Shown here: positions 26,086 through 35,048 of the stretch, one piece after another
How positions within the stretch are numbered: the first letter of the stretch is position 1
Layout of the letters: each line of letters starts with the position of its first letter
DNA from: Salipiger bermudensis
GTDB taxonomy: Bacteria; Pseudomonadota; Alphaproteobacteria; Rhodobacterales; Rhodobacteraceae
Length of the DNA: 64,000 nucleotides
Direction: 5' to 3'
Assembly: GCF_019801965.1 (NCBI RefSeq)
Contig: NZ_JAHVIA010000002.1
Coordinates: 1 to 64,000 of the forward strand
The notes under the pieces: generated by a model
Database searches by the model: none
Told to the model about the DNA's origin: nothing
Seen by the model: the letters and a program-made list of their open reading frames with translations, nothing else
Position numbers and translations under genes: made by a program

Positions 26086-28049
26086 CACAGGTCCTCCAGC
26101 ATGGCCGCGAGGGCCGGGTCGATGTCTGCGTCGTCCTCGGCGGGGGTGTCGTCGCCGAAGGCGGCCAGCATGTCGTCGAGATCGCTGTCATCGAAATCGG
26201 GCAGGGCGGCGTCGCCGTCGCCGTCGCAGTCAGGCATGTCGGAGCTTCCGAAATCGGCGAAGGCATCGTCGCCGTCGAAGTCTGGCAGGTCGCCCGCATC
26301 GAACTCGGGCGCTGCGTCATCCTCACCGAAATCGGGAAAGGCGGTCTCGCCCATGTCGGGCAGGCCGTCCTCTTCTCCGAACGCGGCCAACGGATCGTCG
26401 TCGCTCGCCCCCGAGTTGTCTCGGGCGCTCGCGGTGGCGGGTTTGGCCCCGGCCGGCGGCTTCCCGAAGCCTACGCTGGTCTCGTGGCCGCCTTTTGCCT
26501 TGCCCGACGCCAGCGCCCAGGGGCCGGCGAGCATGTCGCCGCCGAGCGCCTGGAACGAGCCCTGGCGGACCTCGTTGCGGCCCTTGATCGACAGGAGCGG
26601 CATGAAGCCACGCGCGACAACCTCTGCCATGCTGCACGTGGTGAGCAGCCGCTCGGTGCAGGGCAGGGCGACCTGGTCGCCATGGGCGTCGGTCATCACG
26701 TGCACCGGCATGTCGCCGAGCGACATGATCTCGCCCAGCCGCATGTTCTTGCCGGACTTCGCCACGCTCGCCGCCAGCAGGGTGGCCGAGAGCACCGCCG
26801 GGTTGGCCCAGAGCATGCCGTGCAGCCCTTCGCGCAGGCTGAATTCCTCGAAATCGAAGGGCTCGATCGGATCGGTGCGGCGCCCATAGGGGGCGCGCAA
26901 GAGAAAGCGCGGCGCGGCGATGCCGAGATTGCGCGCCTCGGGCAGGGCGCGAAGGGCGTCCCAGCTCTCGGCCACCAGCGGGTGGCGATCCTGCTTGGGC
27001 GTATCGAGGAAGCGCGGCGAGATCGCTGTCACGAAGGGGGCGTTCATCCACGCCGCGATCTTGCCCATGCGGGCGAGCAGCGCCGCGTGGGGCGGGGTTT
27101 CCTCGAGCGTGTAGAGCCCGAAAACCGCCGAGATCGGACCCTGCTGGGCGTCGAGCCGGGGCGCTTCGGCGAGCATGCGGAACAGGCCGCTCTCGGCGAG
27201 ATCCTCCTGCGCCGAGAGATCGGCGGCCCATTCCTCGGCCGAGACGTCGTAGAGCACGATCTCGAGCTTCGGCCCGGTCTCGACGCGGCGGGCGAGAAAG
27301 TCGAGCGCGCGCCAGCTGGCTTCGACCGCCTGGAAATCGGGGTGGTGCAGGATGGCGCGCATGGCATCGGACAGCGCGGCGTCGATGGCGGCGAGCATGG
27401 CGGGTTGCGCCGGGTCGGGGGCGGCCTGCACATGCGGGCCAACGATGCGGGCGATCAGCGCCTCGGCGGCGTCGCTGTCATGGGCGAAAGCCGGGCTGTC
27501 GCCGAGCAGCGCCTGAAAGTCGCTCAGACGGCGGTCGGCGGGCACCGCGCTGCCCTTGGCGCGGGGACGGCTGGCGGGCATCGGCTGGCCATGTTCTTCA
27601 GCCCAGCCGTGAAGCTCGGCCAAGGCACGGCTGTCGCCACGGGCGACGCGCTGGCGCAGATCATCGAGCTCCTCGAACAGCGCGACATTGTCGTAGAGCT
27701 CATCGGGATGCAGGTCGTCGATCTCGCGCAGGGGGACCTCGACGGCGGCGCCGTCGCGCCCGATCGGCAGGGTGAGGGTAGTGGCGAACCCGGCGATCAC
27801 CGCGTCGAGCCGGTCGACATCGAAGCGGATCGGGCGGCGGCGGGCGAGATCGTCGCCGATGGCAAGCGTGCCCCGGCTGGCGCGGCCGGAAAAATCGCCG
27901 AGAATGGCGATGCGGAAGCGCTCGCGCGGGGCGTCGAGATCCTCGGGCCGCTCGGCATCAAGGCATCCGAAGGGCAGGGCGGTGTACTGCGCAAGGCCGG
28001 TCTCGGAGGCCGGTTCCGGCTCGACGATGGTCTGATCGCTGTTCGGCAT
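26085..28049 (-). CDS. TssB-TssC-like fusion: second sheath-related T6SS protein with acidic tail
   Basis: The 654-residue protein has three parts. Residues about 42-110 resemble TssB (RFRIAILGDFSGRA...). Residues 215-500 match TssC segment by segment (ILHHPDFQAVEASWRALDFL; KIAAWMNAPFV; RFLLRAPYGRRTDPIEPFDF). Residues 545-654 are a very acidic tail with repeated Asp/Phe units. It is encoded in addition to normal tssB and tssC. I use the ATG at 28049; the GTG at 28106 has no upstream support. The N-terminus carries a Thr tag (Thr7 in QTIVEP) like that of TssL and the kinase. Agrobacterium and Rhizobium also encode a second TssC-like protein (TssC40/ImpD), so paralogy has precedent; the TssB part and tail look unusual. 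It has its own ECF-type promoter. Confidence 0.8.
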   Translation of the reverse strand: MPNSDQTIVEPEPASETGLAQYTALPFGCLDAERPEDLDAPRERFRIAILGDFSGRASRGTLAIGDDLARRRPIRFDVDRLDAVIAGFATTLTLPIGRDGAAVEVPLREIDDLHPDELYDNVALFEELDDLRQRVARGDSRALAELHGWAEEHGQPMPASRPRAKGSAVPADRRLSDFQALLGDSPAFAHDSDAAEALIARIVGPHVQAAPDPAQPAMLAAIDAALSDAMRAILHHPDFQAVEASWRALDFLARRVETGPKLEIVLYDVSAEEWAADLSAQEDLAESGLFRMLAEAPRLDAQQGPISAVFGLYTLEETPPHAALLARMGKIAAWMNAPFVTAISPRFLDTPKQDRHPLVAESWDALRALPEARNLGIAAPRFLLRAPYGRRTDPIEPFDFEEFSLREGLHGMLWANPAVLSATLLAASVAKSGKNMRLGEIMSLGDMPVHVMTDAHGDQVALPCTERLLTTCSMAEVVARGFMPLLSIKGRNEVRQGSFQALGGDMLAGPWALASGKAKGGHETSVGFGKPPAGAKPATASARDNSGASDDDPLAAFGEEDGLPDMGETAFPDFGEDDAAPEFDAGDLPDFDGDDAFADFGSSDMPDCDGDGDAALPDFDDSDLDDMLAAFGDDTPAEDDADIDPALAAMLEDL

Positions 28050-28110
28050 GGGGCGCGTTCTCGGCTTTTGGGGGCTGGCCGGGCGGGCTGCCGCGACCGT
28101 TCTCACCCCG

Positions 28111-28139
28111 TTAGTGCCGGGAGCGCGCCGGAGGGTTCG
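28111..28139 (-). promoter_or_regulatory. ECF-type promoter of the TssB-TssC fusion gene
   Basis: On the minus strand: CGAACC (28139-28134), 15-base spacer, GGCACTAA (28118-28111), about 60 bases before the start codon at 28049. One mismatch in the -35 box relative to the other five copies. It would give an internal transcript for the fusion gene, vgrG, PAAR and the downstream tss genes. Confidence 0.65.
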
Positions 28140-28233
28140 CGACTCTGGAGAAAAAAATCGCCACGGTTGGACGCCAGACAGCAGGAAGCCGCCCCGCGCG
28201 GCTGGCGGGGCGGACGCGCGGGGCGGTTGCGCC

Positions 28234-30945
28234 TCAGCCGAAGGCGTAGGTGAACTCTGTGCCCTCCACGTCGACCGAGACGTGACCGACCCTGCGGCCC
28301 TCCATCATCCGGGTGAGGAACTCGGTCGAGATCTCGGGCAGCATGGTGTTGGTGACGATGGCGTCGATCATCCGACCGCCGCTCTCGAGCTCCTGACAGC
28401 GCGACACGATGGTCTCGACCACGGCGTCGGAATAGCGGAACGGCACGTCATAGGTCGCGGCGACGCGTTTCTCGATGCGGCCAAGCTGGAGCCGGGTGAT
28501 CTCGGCGATCATGTCGGGGGCGAGCGGATAGTAGGGGATCGTCACCATGCGTCCCAGAAGCGCCGCCGGAAAGACCCGGAGCAGCGGCGCGCGTAGCGCC
28601 TTGGCGATGGCCTGGGGCTCGGGGCGCGGGTCGGGGCGCGCGCAGAGCTTCATGATCGCCTCGGAGCCGACATTCGAGGTCAGCAGGATCAGCGTGTTGC
28701 GGAAATCGATCATCCGCCCCTCGCCATCCTCCATCACGCCCTTGTCGAAGACCTGGAAGAACATCTCGTGCACGTCCGGGTGGGCCTTCTCGACCTCGTC
28801 GAGCAGTACGACCGAATAGGGCCTGCGCCGCACCGCTTCGGTCAGCACGCCGCCCTCGCCATAGCCGACATAGCCCGGAGGCGCGCCCTTCAGGCTGGAG
28901 ACGGTGTGAGCCTCCTGGTACTCGGACATGTTGATGGTGATGACGTTCTGCTCGCCGCCATAGAGCGTCTCGGCCAGCGCCAGCGCGGTCTCGGTCTTGC
29001 CGACGCCGGAGGTGCCGGCGAGCAGGAAGACACCCACCGGCTTCGACGGGTTGTCGAGCCCGGCGCGCGAGGCCTTCACGCGCTTGGCGATCATCTCCAT
29101 GGCGTGATCCTGCCCGATCACCCGCTTGGAGAGATGCGAGGCGAGGGTGAGCACGGTGCGAATCTCGTCCTTGACCATGCGGCCCACCGGGATGCCGGTC
29201 CAGTCCGCCACCACCGAGCCCACCGCCTGCGCATCGACGATTGGCAGCATCAGCGGCGCCTCGCCCTGAAGCGCGGTTAGCTCGGCCTGTTTCGCGTGTA
29301 GCTCGCGGAGCACCGCTTCGCGCTCTGTCCCCGAGAGCAGTGCATCGGCCTCGGGCGGGCATATGGCGGGAGGCTCTGCGGTACTGCCGGGCGTGGCCTC
29401 GGGGGGCGTGTCGACCGGCTGGGCCCCCTCGCGCAGCCGCGCACGCAGGTCGAGGATGTCGGTGACCAGCGCCTTCTCGGCCTGCCAGCGCCCGGTGATC
29501 TCTGCGAGGCGCGCGGTCTCTTCGCCAAGCGCGGCACGGGCGCGGGCCTCTCGGTCGCCGATCTCGGCCCCGGCGCTGGCATCGCGGGCGATGATGGCAA
29601 GCTCGGTCTCGAGCGCATCGATGCGGCGCTGGGCGTCGTCGACCGGGGCGGGCACCGCGTGCAGGCTGATCGCCACGCGGGCGCAGGCGGTGTCGAGCAC
29701 ACTCACCGACTTGTCTGGCAGCTGGCGCGCCGGGATGTAGCGGGCGGAGAGCGTCACCGCTGCCTCGAGCGCCTCGTCGAGGATCTGCACCCCGTGGTGG
29801 CGTTCGAGCATCGAGGCCACGCCGCGCATCATCAGCACCGAGCGGGCCTCGTCGGGCTCGGCGACCTGGACGACCTGGAAGCGGCGGGTGAGGGCGGGGT
29901 CCTTCTCGATGTGCTTCTTGTACTCGGCCCAGGTGGTGGCGCCGATGGTGCGCAGGGTGCCGCGGGCCAGCGCGGGCTTGAGCAGGTTGGCGGCGTCGCC
30001 GGTGCCCGCCGCGCCGCCGGCGCCGACCAGCGTGTGGGTCTCGTCGACGAACATCACGATCGGCACCGGGCTCGCCTGCACTTCGTCGATCACCCCGCGG
30101 AGGCGGGTTTCGAACTCGCCCTTCATCGAGGCGCCAGCCTGCAAGAGGCCGACGTCGAGAGACAGCAGCCGTGCCTCGCGCAGGGCAGGGGGCACGTCGC
30201 CGCGGGCGATGCGCAGGGCGAAGCCCTCGACCACCGCGGTCTTGCCGACCCCCGCCTCTCCGGTGAGGATCGGGTTGTTCTGGCGCCGGCGCATCAGCAC
30301 GTCGACGATCTGGCGGATCTCCTCGTCGCGGCCGACGATCGGGTCGATCTCGCCGGCGCGGGCCTTCTCGGTGAGATCGGTGCAGAACTGCGCCATCGCC
30401 GCGCCGCCGCCGAGCTGCGCGGGGGTGCCCTCTTCGGATCGCTCCGGCGCAGGCGCCGTCGCCGCCTCCTCGGGAGAGCCCGCGAGCAGATCATTGAAAC
30501 GCTCGGAGAGGGCATCGGCACCGATCTTGCGGAACTCGGGCGAGATCGCCTGCAGCACGTTGCGCAGCCGCGGCGTCTTGACGATGCCGAGCACGAGGTG
30601 CCCGGTGCGCACTTGCGTCGCGTTGAACAGCAGCGAGGCATAGACCCAGGCGCGCTCGACCGTTTCCTCGAGATGCGGCGACAGGTCGGAGACGGCGGTC
30701 GCCCCGCGCGGCAATGCGTCGAGCGCACGCACCAGATCGGCGGCGACGCGGCCCGGGTCGAGGTCGAATCCGTCGATCAGGCGGTGCAGATCGCTGTCCT
30801 GCCCCTGCAGGATCTGGTGCAGCCAATGCGCCAGTTCGACATAAGGGTTGCCCCGCATCTTGCAGAACACGGTGGCGCTTTCGATGCTCTGATAGGCCAG
30901 CTTGTTGAGCTTGCCGAACAGGGCCACGCGGCTGATTTCGGTCAT
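28234..30945 (-). CDS. clpV: T6SS AAA+ ATPase ClpV (TssH)
   Basis: ClpV disassembles the contracted TssB/TssC sheath for reuse. I start at 30945 (MTEISRVALFGKLN) with AAGGA upstream; the open frame before it overlaps tssG antisense-free space and is not ClpV-like. The 903-residue protein has the N-domain that recognises the sheath (about 1-160), AAA1 with Walker A near residue 230 (GEAGVGKT), a middle coiled domain, AAA2 with Walker A near 645 (GTSGVGKT), and a C-terminal D2-small domain. Length is normal. It is followed by a 184-base gap containing the next ECF-type promoter. Confidence 0.96.
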   Translation of the reverse strand: MTEISRVALFGKLNKLAYQSIESATVFCKMRGNPYVELAHWLHQILQGQDSDLHRLIDGFDLDPGRVAADLVRALDALPRGATAVSDLSPHLEETVERAWVYASLLFNATQVRTGHLVLGIVKTPRLRNVLQAISPEFRKIGADALSERFNDLLAGSPEEAATAPAPERSEEGTPAQLGGGAAMAQFCTDLTEKARAGEIDPIVGRDEEIRQIVDVLMRRRQNNPILTGEAGVGKTAVVEGFALRIARGDVPPALREARLLSLDVGLLQAGASMKGEFETRLRGVIDEVQASPVPIVMFVDETHTLVGAGGAAGTGDAANLLKPALARGTLRTIGATTWAEYKKHIEKDPALTRRFQVVQVAEPDEARSVLMMRGVASMLERHHGVQILDEALEAAVTLSARYIPARQLPDKSVSVLDTACARVAISLHAVPAPVDDAQRRIDALETELAIIARDASAGAEIGDREARARAALGEETARLAEITGRWQAEKALVTDILDLRARLREGAQPVDTPPEATPGSTAEPPAICPPEADALLSGTEREAVLRELHAKQAELTALQGEAPLMLPIVDAQAVGSVVADWTGIPVGRMVKDEIRTVLTLASHLSKRVIGQDHAMEMIAKRVKASRAGLDNPSKPVGVFLLAGTSGVGKTETALALAETLYGGEQNVITINMSEYQEAHTVSSLKGAPPGYVGYGEGGVLTEAVRRRPYSVVLLDEVEKAHPDVHEMFFQVFDKGVMEDGEGRMIDFRNTLILLTSNVGSEAIMKLCARPDPRPEPQAIAKALRAPLLRVFPAALLGRMVTIPYYPLAPDMIAEITRLQLGRIEKRVAATYDVPFRYSDAVVETIVSRCQELESGGRMIDAIVTNTMLPEISTEFLTRMMEGRRVGHVSVDVEGTEFTYAFG

Positions 30946-30988
30946 CGGTTCGTCCTTCTTGGTGTCTTGCGACGTGTCGGGGCGCGGC

Positions 30989-32008
30989 TCAGGGCAGGGC
31001 CCGCTGCGGCGCGGTGAGGGAGAGATCACAGGCGTCGTTGGCGGGGCGCTGGCCGATCCAGCTGGTCAGGCCGAGCCGGGCGCTGCCGCCGAGCGCCGTG
31101 GGCGGGACCTCTTCGGCGCGCAGCACCAGAGTGGCCTCCCAGTCGAGCGTGTCGCCGGTATAGGCGCGGATCAGCGCGGCGAGCCGCTTGAGGCTCTGGC
31201 CGCCGGGCAGCAGGCGGCGGTAGTCCTCGAGCGAGAGCGGCTCGATGCGGAGCCTGAACTTGGCCTCGCGCGACCAGACCTTCTCGCCGAGGCTGGCACT
31301 CTGGCCGAGTACCGCGCCCCCGAGCGTGCCGCGATCCTGCGGTTCGAGATGCAGCCAGGAGCCCACGAAGCTCTCGATCTCGACCTCGGCCCCAAGGAAC
31401 CGGCGCAGGATGGCGGCGAGCCCGGCCTCGCTGCGCGGCGCGGCGCCGAGCAGCCCGGCGAAGTGGCGCCGGGCGCTGTCGGGCATGGCATCGCGGCAGT
31501 CGAAGGCCTCGCCCGAGACGCCGGCCAGCGCGTCGAGCTTCTCGCCGAACGGGTCGTCGTCGGGGCGGTCGAAGGAGGGCGCGGGCTCGGCGCTGGCCCA
31601 GGCGCGGTAGAACAGCGAGATCATGCGGTGGTGCAGCATGTCGGCAAAGCCGACAAACGCGCCGTCGCCATTGTTGCGCTGCCGGTCGCGGGCGTATTCC
31701 GTCAGGTGCAGCGGCAGCGCGCCATGCGGGCCGAAGAGGCCAAAGGCCTGCTGGGTGAGGCGGTCGCGCCCGGTGGTCTCGTCCGGGCCGAAGCCGGTGA
31801 CCGTGGAGCGCGGGAAGGCCAGTTCCGGCGCCTGTCCGAGCCGCACCTGATCCTCTGCCGGACGCCGCGAGCGCCCGAGCCGGGGCCTCTCGGGATGCGC
31901 CGCCTCGATGAGGCGCAGCGCCTGGAACAGGTGATGGGCCTGCGGGGCCTCCCTGAGCGCATCAAGGCGGCTCAGATCAGCACCCGGCGGCCGCTTCTCG
32001 GCATCCAT
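30989..32008 (-). CDS. tssG: T6SS baseplate subunit TssG
   Basis: TssG forms the wedge core with TssF. Starting at 32008 (MDAEKRPPGADLSRL) it is 339 residues, the usual size. The start lies 37 bases inside the tssF 3' end, so the pair is translationally coupled; the longer open frame continuing to 33985 is antisense-like sequence over tssF and is not used. FFQALRLIE-type (LFQALRLIEAAHP) and GLFGPHGALPLHLTEY motifs identify the family. Confidence 0.95.
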   Translation of the reverse strand: MDAEKRPPGADLSRLDALREAPQAHHLFQALRLIEAAHPERPRLGRSRRPAEDQVRLGQAPELAFPRSTVTGFGPDETTGRDRLTQQAFGLFGPHGALPLHLTEYARDRQRNNGDGAFVGFADMLHHRMISLFYRAWASAEPAPSFDRPDDDPFGEKLDALAGVSGEAFDCRDAMPDSARRHFAGLLGAAPRSEAGLAAILRRFLGAEVEIESFVGSWLHLEPQDRGTLGGAVLGQSASLGEKVWSREAKFRLRIEPLSLEDYRRLLPGGQSLKRLAALIRAYTGDTLDWEATLVLRAEEVPPTALGGSARLGLTSWIGQRPANDACDLSLTAPQRALP

Positions 32009-33846
32009 CGCGTGATGTCTCCCCGTTGCTGTGAGTGAATGACGGTCTCGGTGAAGCTGTTGAGCGAGACATACTTGGCGAAGAATGCCTCGAGCACCGC
32101 GCCCAGCAGGTAGCAGCCGGTGCCCTCGAAGAAGCTCTCGTCGAAGCCCACCCGCAGCTCGAGCCCGCGCACCGCGGTCGAGAGCACCCCGTCGGCCATG
32201 CGCCGCACGATGGGGCGCGAGGCGACCGAGACCAGCCCTTCGAGCTGCGCCGCCATCGAGGGATCGCCGAGCGGGGCATAGAGCCCCACCAGCTCGCGCA
32301 GGGCCGCCGCTCCGGTGCCGCGATCGGCATCGGCGATGGAGAGGTAGTTGAGGCTCAGGTGGCTGATCAGCTGCCAGGCGCGCTGCCCCTCGGCGAGGCT
32401 CTGGCGCGGGCGGGTCGGCGGCACGATGGCGCGGATCTCGGTCACCGGGCCGCCATCGGGGAGAAAGAAATCGGTGCTGCCGGCGCCGATCGGGGTCAGC
32501 AGCGGCAGGTCGCGGTTGGTGCAGAGCGCGATGACCGCGAGCTGCTCGATGCGGCCCGGGTAGGGCGCCTGCGACCGGTCGGCGAGCGACAGGTAGAGAT
32601 CGCTGCCGAGATAGGAGGTGCGCTGACCCTTGAGGCGCTGCTTTTCCGAGCGCTGCCGCATCCGGCGGCGGATGCTGTAATAGGCGCTCTGCCGGTCGCC
32701 GAAGGGGGTGAAATCCTCGGCGCTGTAGAACGGGCGGAAGGTCACGTCGTCGGCATCGTCCCCGGCGATCCCGGTGACGCTGTCGAGGCGGTAGATCTCG
32801 TAATCGAGCGGCGCGGTGCGGTCGGGGATGACGTGATGGTCGATCTCGCGGCCCGAGACCGGCACCCGGTCGCAGCGCTTGGGGAAGAGGTTGATCGCGG
32901 GGACGGCGTGCAGGTCGAAGCTCGATGGCGTGATCGATTTCAGCGCCGGGTTGCCCTCGGAGAGCAGGATGTAGAGGTCGAGATCGCTGCCCTCGGTGCG
33001 CCGGATGGCCGGGTGTAGGCCGCAGAGGTCGATGAAGAAGAAGCGCTGCGGCATGGCGAAGTATTCCTGCAGCAGCCGGTAGCCTTCGAAAGATTGCCCC
33101 GGCACCGGCAGCAGCGCCTCTTCGGGATCGAAGCCGCGTGGGCGGATGTCGTGCCCGAGCGGGAGGGACCAATCGGCGCGGCGGTCGGTGGAGCGCCCGG
33201 CGAGCGCCACGCCCTGGCCCAGAATGGACTCGTAGAGCCGCCACGGCTCGGCCCCGGCGCCAGCGAGGAACAGCGTGAGCTTGTCGAGCGGCAGCGCCGA
33301 GAGCGGCGCGCCGCCGCTGCGCGCCAGCCGCAGGCGCAGCGCCGCCTTGGCCTGGTTGCCGGTGCCCAGCCCCGCCGCCACCAGCTCGGAGCGGCCCTCG
33401 ACATACTCGGCCTCGGTGATCTCCACCGGCCAGAGCGTCGCGTCCTGCGCGGTGGTGAAGCGGCAGGCGGTCTGCTCGCCCTCGAGCACCTGCCCGCGCA
33501 TCAGCGTGCCGCGCGGCAGGGTGAAGCCCTCGGACAGCCCGCCCTGCGCGGTGTCGGGCCGGAGCCGCGCCACCATCATCGAGGGCGTCGGCGCGAGGAA
33601 ATGCGGGTAGACGATCTCGAGCAGGTTCTGGGTGAAGGCGGGGTATTGCTGCTCGAGCTCGAGCTGCACCCGTGCGGCCATGAAGGCGCTGCCCTCGAGC
33701 AGCCGCTCGACGTAAGGGTCCATGACCTCGAGCTGGTCCATGCCGAGCCGTGAGGCGATCTTGGGATAGGCTTCGGCAAACTCGGCGCCCATCTCGCGGA
33801 GATAGCCGAGCTCGGCCTCGTAATGGCGCAGGAGGCGGGAATCCAT
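31972..33846 (-). CDS. tssF: T6SS baseplate subunit TssF
   Basis: TssF, two copies per wedge, organises the baseplate with TssG, TssE and TssK. The 624-residue protein starts MDSRLLRHYEAELGYLREMGAEF, the family N-terminus, 5 bases after the tssE stop. The conserved YPHFLAPTPSMM segment and the later DRSQAPYPGRIEQLAV region are present. Length is normal. Confidence 0.96.
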   Translation of the reverse strand: MDSRLLRHYEAELGYLREMGAEFAEAYPKIASRLGMDQLEVMDPYVERLLEGSAFMAARVQLELEQQYPAFTQNLLEIVYPHFLAPTPSMMVARLRPDTAQGGLSEGFTLPRGTLMRGQVLEGEQTACRFTTAQDATLWPVEITEAEYVEGRSELVAAGLGTGNQAKAALRLRLARSGGAPLSALPLDKLTLFLAGAGAEPWRLYESILGQGVALAGRSTDRRADWSLPLGHDIRPRGFDPEEALLPVPGQSFEGYRLLQEYFAMPQRFFFIDLCGLHPAIRRTEGSDLDLYILLSEGNPALKSITPSSFDLHAVPAINLFPKRCDRVPVSGREIDHHVIPDRTAPLDYEIYRLDSVTGIAGDDADDVTFRPFYSAEDFTPFGDRQSAYYSIRRRMRQRSEKQRLKGQRTSYLGSDLYLSLADRSQAPYPGRIEQLAVIALCTNRDLPLLTPIGAGSTDFFLPDGGPVTEIRAIVPPTRPRQSLAEGQRAWQLISHLSLNYLSIADADRGTGAAALRELVGLYAPLGDPSMAAQLEGLVSVASRPIVRRMADGVLSTAVRGLELRVGFDESFFEGTGCYLLGAVLEAFFAKYVSLNSFTETVIHSQQRGDITRWMPRSGRRVLI

Positions 33847-33851
33847 CTTCG

Positions 33852-34349
33852 CTACCCCTGCCGGCTGACGCTGACGTCGCCGGTCGACATGTCGAGCGCG
33901 GTGCGAAGATAGAGATCGACCGGCAGCGGCTCGGCCCAGAGATCGCCGCGGATGTCGAAGGAGACGATGGCGCCCGAGCGGGCACGCTCCTGCCGGACCA
34001 CGATCTCGAGGCTGTGGGGCAGGATGCGCGGCTCGAAGCGCTCGATGGCGCTGCGGATCGCCTGCCGCAGGGTCTCGGCGCGGCGGCGGGTCTCGTTGCG
34101 GCCCGACGCGGCAGGCAGGCCGTAATTCAGAACCGAGCGGGCGACTTGCGGATACGCCTCGAGATCGTGCTCGGCCTCGAGATTGGCGCAGTTCAGCAGC
34201 CAGGCGAGATCGCGCTGGAGGATCTGGCGCAGGCGGGTGACGTCGATCATCCGGTGCGCGGCGGTGTCGGTGGCGCGGTCGGGCGCCTCGTCGGTGAGCC
34301 GGTCGAGCAGCGAGGGCTGCAGGCGTTCGGCCAGCATGCGGTCGGCCAT
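33852..34349 (-). CDS. tssE: T6SS baseplate subunit TssE (gp25-like)
   Basis: TssE connects the baseplate to the first sheath ring. The 165-residue protein has the gp25 lysozyme-like fold motifs: LLDRLTD near the N-terminus, RDLAWLLNCANLE, and the C-terminal ERFEPRILPHSLEIVV. It begins 72 bases after hcp, separated by a strong hairpin, and ends 5 bases before tssF. Confidence 0.94.
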   Translation of the reverse strand: MADRMLAERLQPSLLDRLTDEAPDRATDTAAHRMIDVTRLRQILQRDLAWLLNCANLEAEHDLEAYPQVARSVLNYGLPAASGRNETRRRAETLRQAIRSAIERFEPRILPHSLEIVVRQERARSGAIVSFDIRGDLWAEPLPVDLYLRTALDMSTGDVSVSRQG

Positions 34350-34386
34350 GGCCGGTCTCCTTGGGGGGATGGATGAGGGGGCGAAG

Positions 34387-34415
34387 GTCCGGGCGCGACG
34401 GGCACGCGCCCGGAC
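34387..34415 (-). other. strong hairpin downstream of hcp
   Basis: A perfect 11-bp stem (34387-34397 with 34405-34415), loop of seven, 7 bases past the hcp stop. No T-run follows on the minus strand, so it probably stabilises the hcp mRNA end or causes partial stopping, which would explain high Hcp output relative to tssE and later genes. Confidence 0.6.
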
Positions 34416-34421
34416 GAACGG

Positions 34422-34955
34422 TCAGACCACGTAGTCGGCCTTGTTCTTGACCTGGCTGAACTTGGTCTCGCCCTGGTCGCCGGAGGCCTTGGTGAGCTTG
34501 CCGGTCTTGTCCTGCTTGTAATACTCGACCTTGATGGCGCCGTAGTTGAAGATAACGGTCTCGTTGCAATTGTCGTCGCCGTCGGAGCCTTCCCAGGTCA
34601 TGTCCTTCACCATGACCAGCTTGAAGTGGAACTTCATGAAGGTGGAGCCCGAGGCGCTGGTGGAACCGCCGGAGCGGCGCAGCTCGATGATCGCCTCGTC
34701 GAAATGGGTGCCGTTGCACAGCGTGCTGAACAGGCCGCAGGAGGCGGTGTCGGTGGATTTCGAGACCTCGAAATCCTTGAACCAGGCCTTGCCCGCGCCG
34801 CCGCCGCCGGTGGCGGAGCCGATGTTGATGTTGTTCTCGGCACCGAAGTTGAAGGAGACGATCTCGAAGGCCTTCTTTGCGGCCATCGCCTCGTCATGGG
34901 TTTCGCCCTGCACCCGGGATTGGCCGGGGAAGTACATGTAAGCGTCGAACGCCAT
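34422..34955 (-). CDS. hcp: T6SS tube protein Hcp (TssD)
   Basis: Hcp hexamers stack to form the inner tube that is expelled. The 177-residue protein starts MAFDAYMYFPGQSRVQGETHD and shows the Hcp1 fold signature (FEIVSFNFGAENN, KDFEVSKSTDTAS, MKFHFKLVMVKDM). It is bracketed by GC hairpins on both sides, as is common for this highly expressed gene. No effector extension is present. Confidence 0.96.
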   Translation of the reverse strand: MAFDAYMYFPGQSRVQGETHDEAMAAKKAFEIVSFNFGAENNINIGSATGGGGAGKAWFKDFEVSKSTDTASCGLFSTLCNGTHFDEAIIELRRSGGSTSASGSTFMKFHFKLVMVKDMTWEGSDGDDNCNETVIFNYGAIKVEYYKQDKTGKLTKASGDQGETKFSQVKNKADYVV

Positions 34956-34998
34956 TGGAGTGTCCTTTCGTCAGTCTGGTTGGACGGTGGGGGAGAGC

Positions 34999-35021
34999 GG
35001 CCCGGGATCTTGCTCCGGGCC
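34999..35021 (-). other. intercistronic hairpin tssC-hcp
   Basis: A 7-bp perfect stem (34999-35005 with 35015-35021) in the 93-base gap between tssC and hcp. No T-run. A processing or stability element is the likely role. Confidence 0.45.
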
Positions 35022-35048
35022 CGGGGGGATCAGGCAGAGGCGACCAGC

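Noticed and set aside
30989-33985. single 998-codon tssG frame, and 915-codon tssF frame to 34719
   Set aside because: The upstream parts are out-of-frame or antisense extensions across neighbouring genes. Family N-termini and coupled starts place tssG at 32008 and tssF at 33846.
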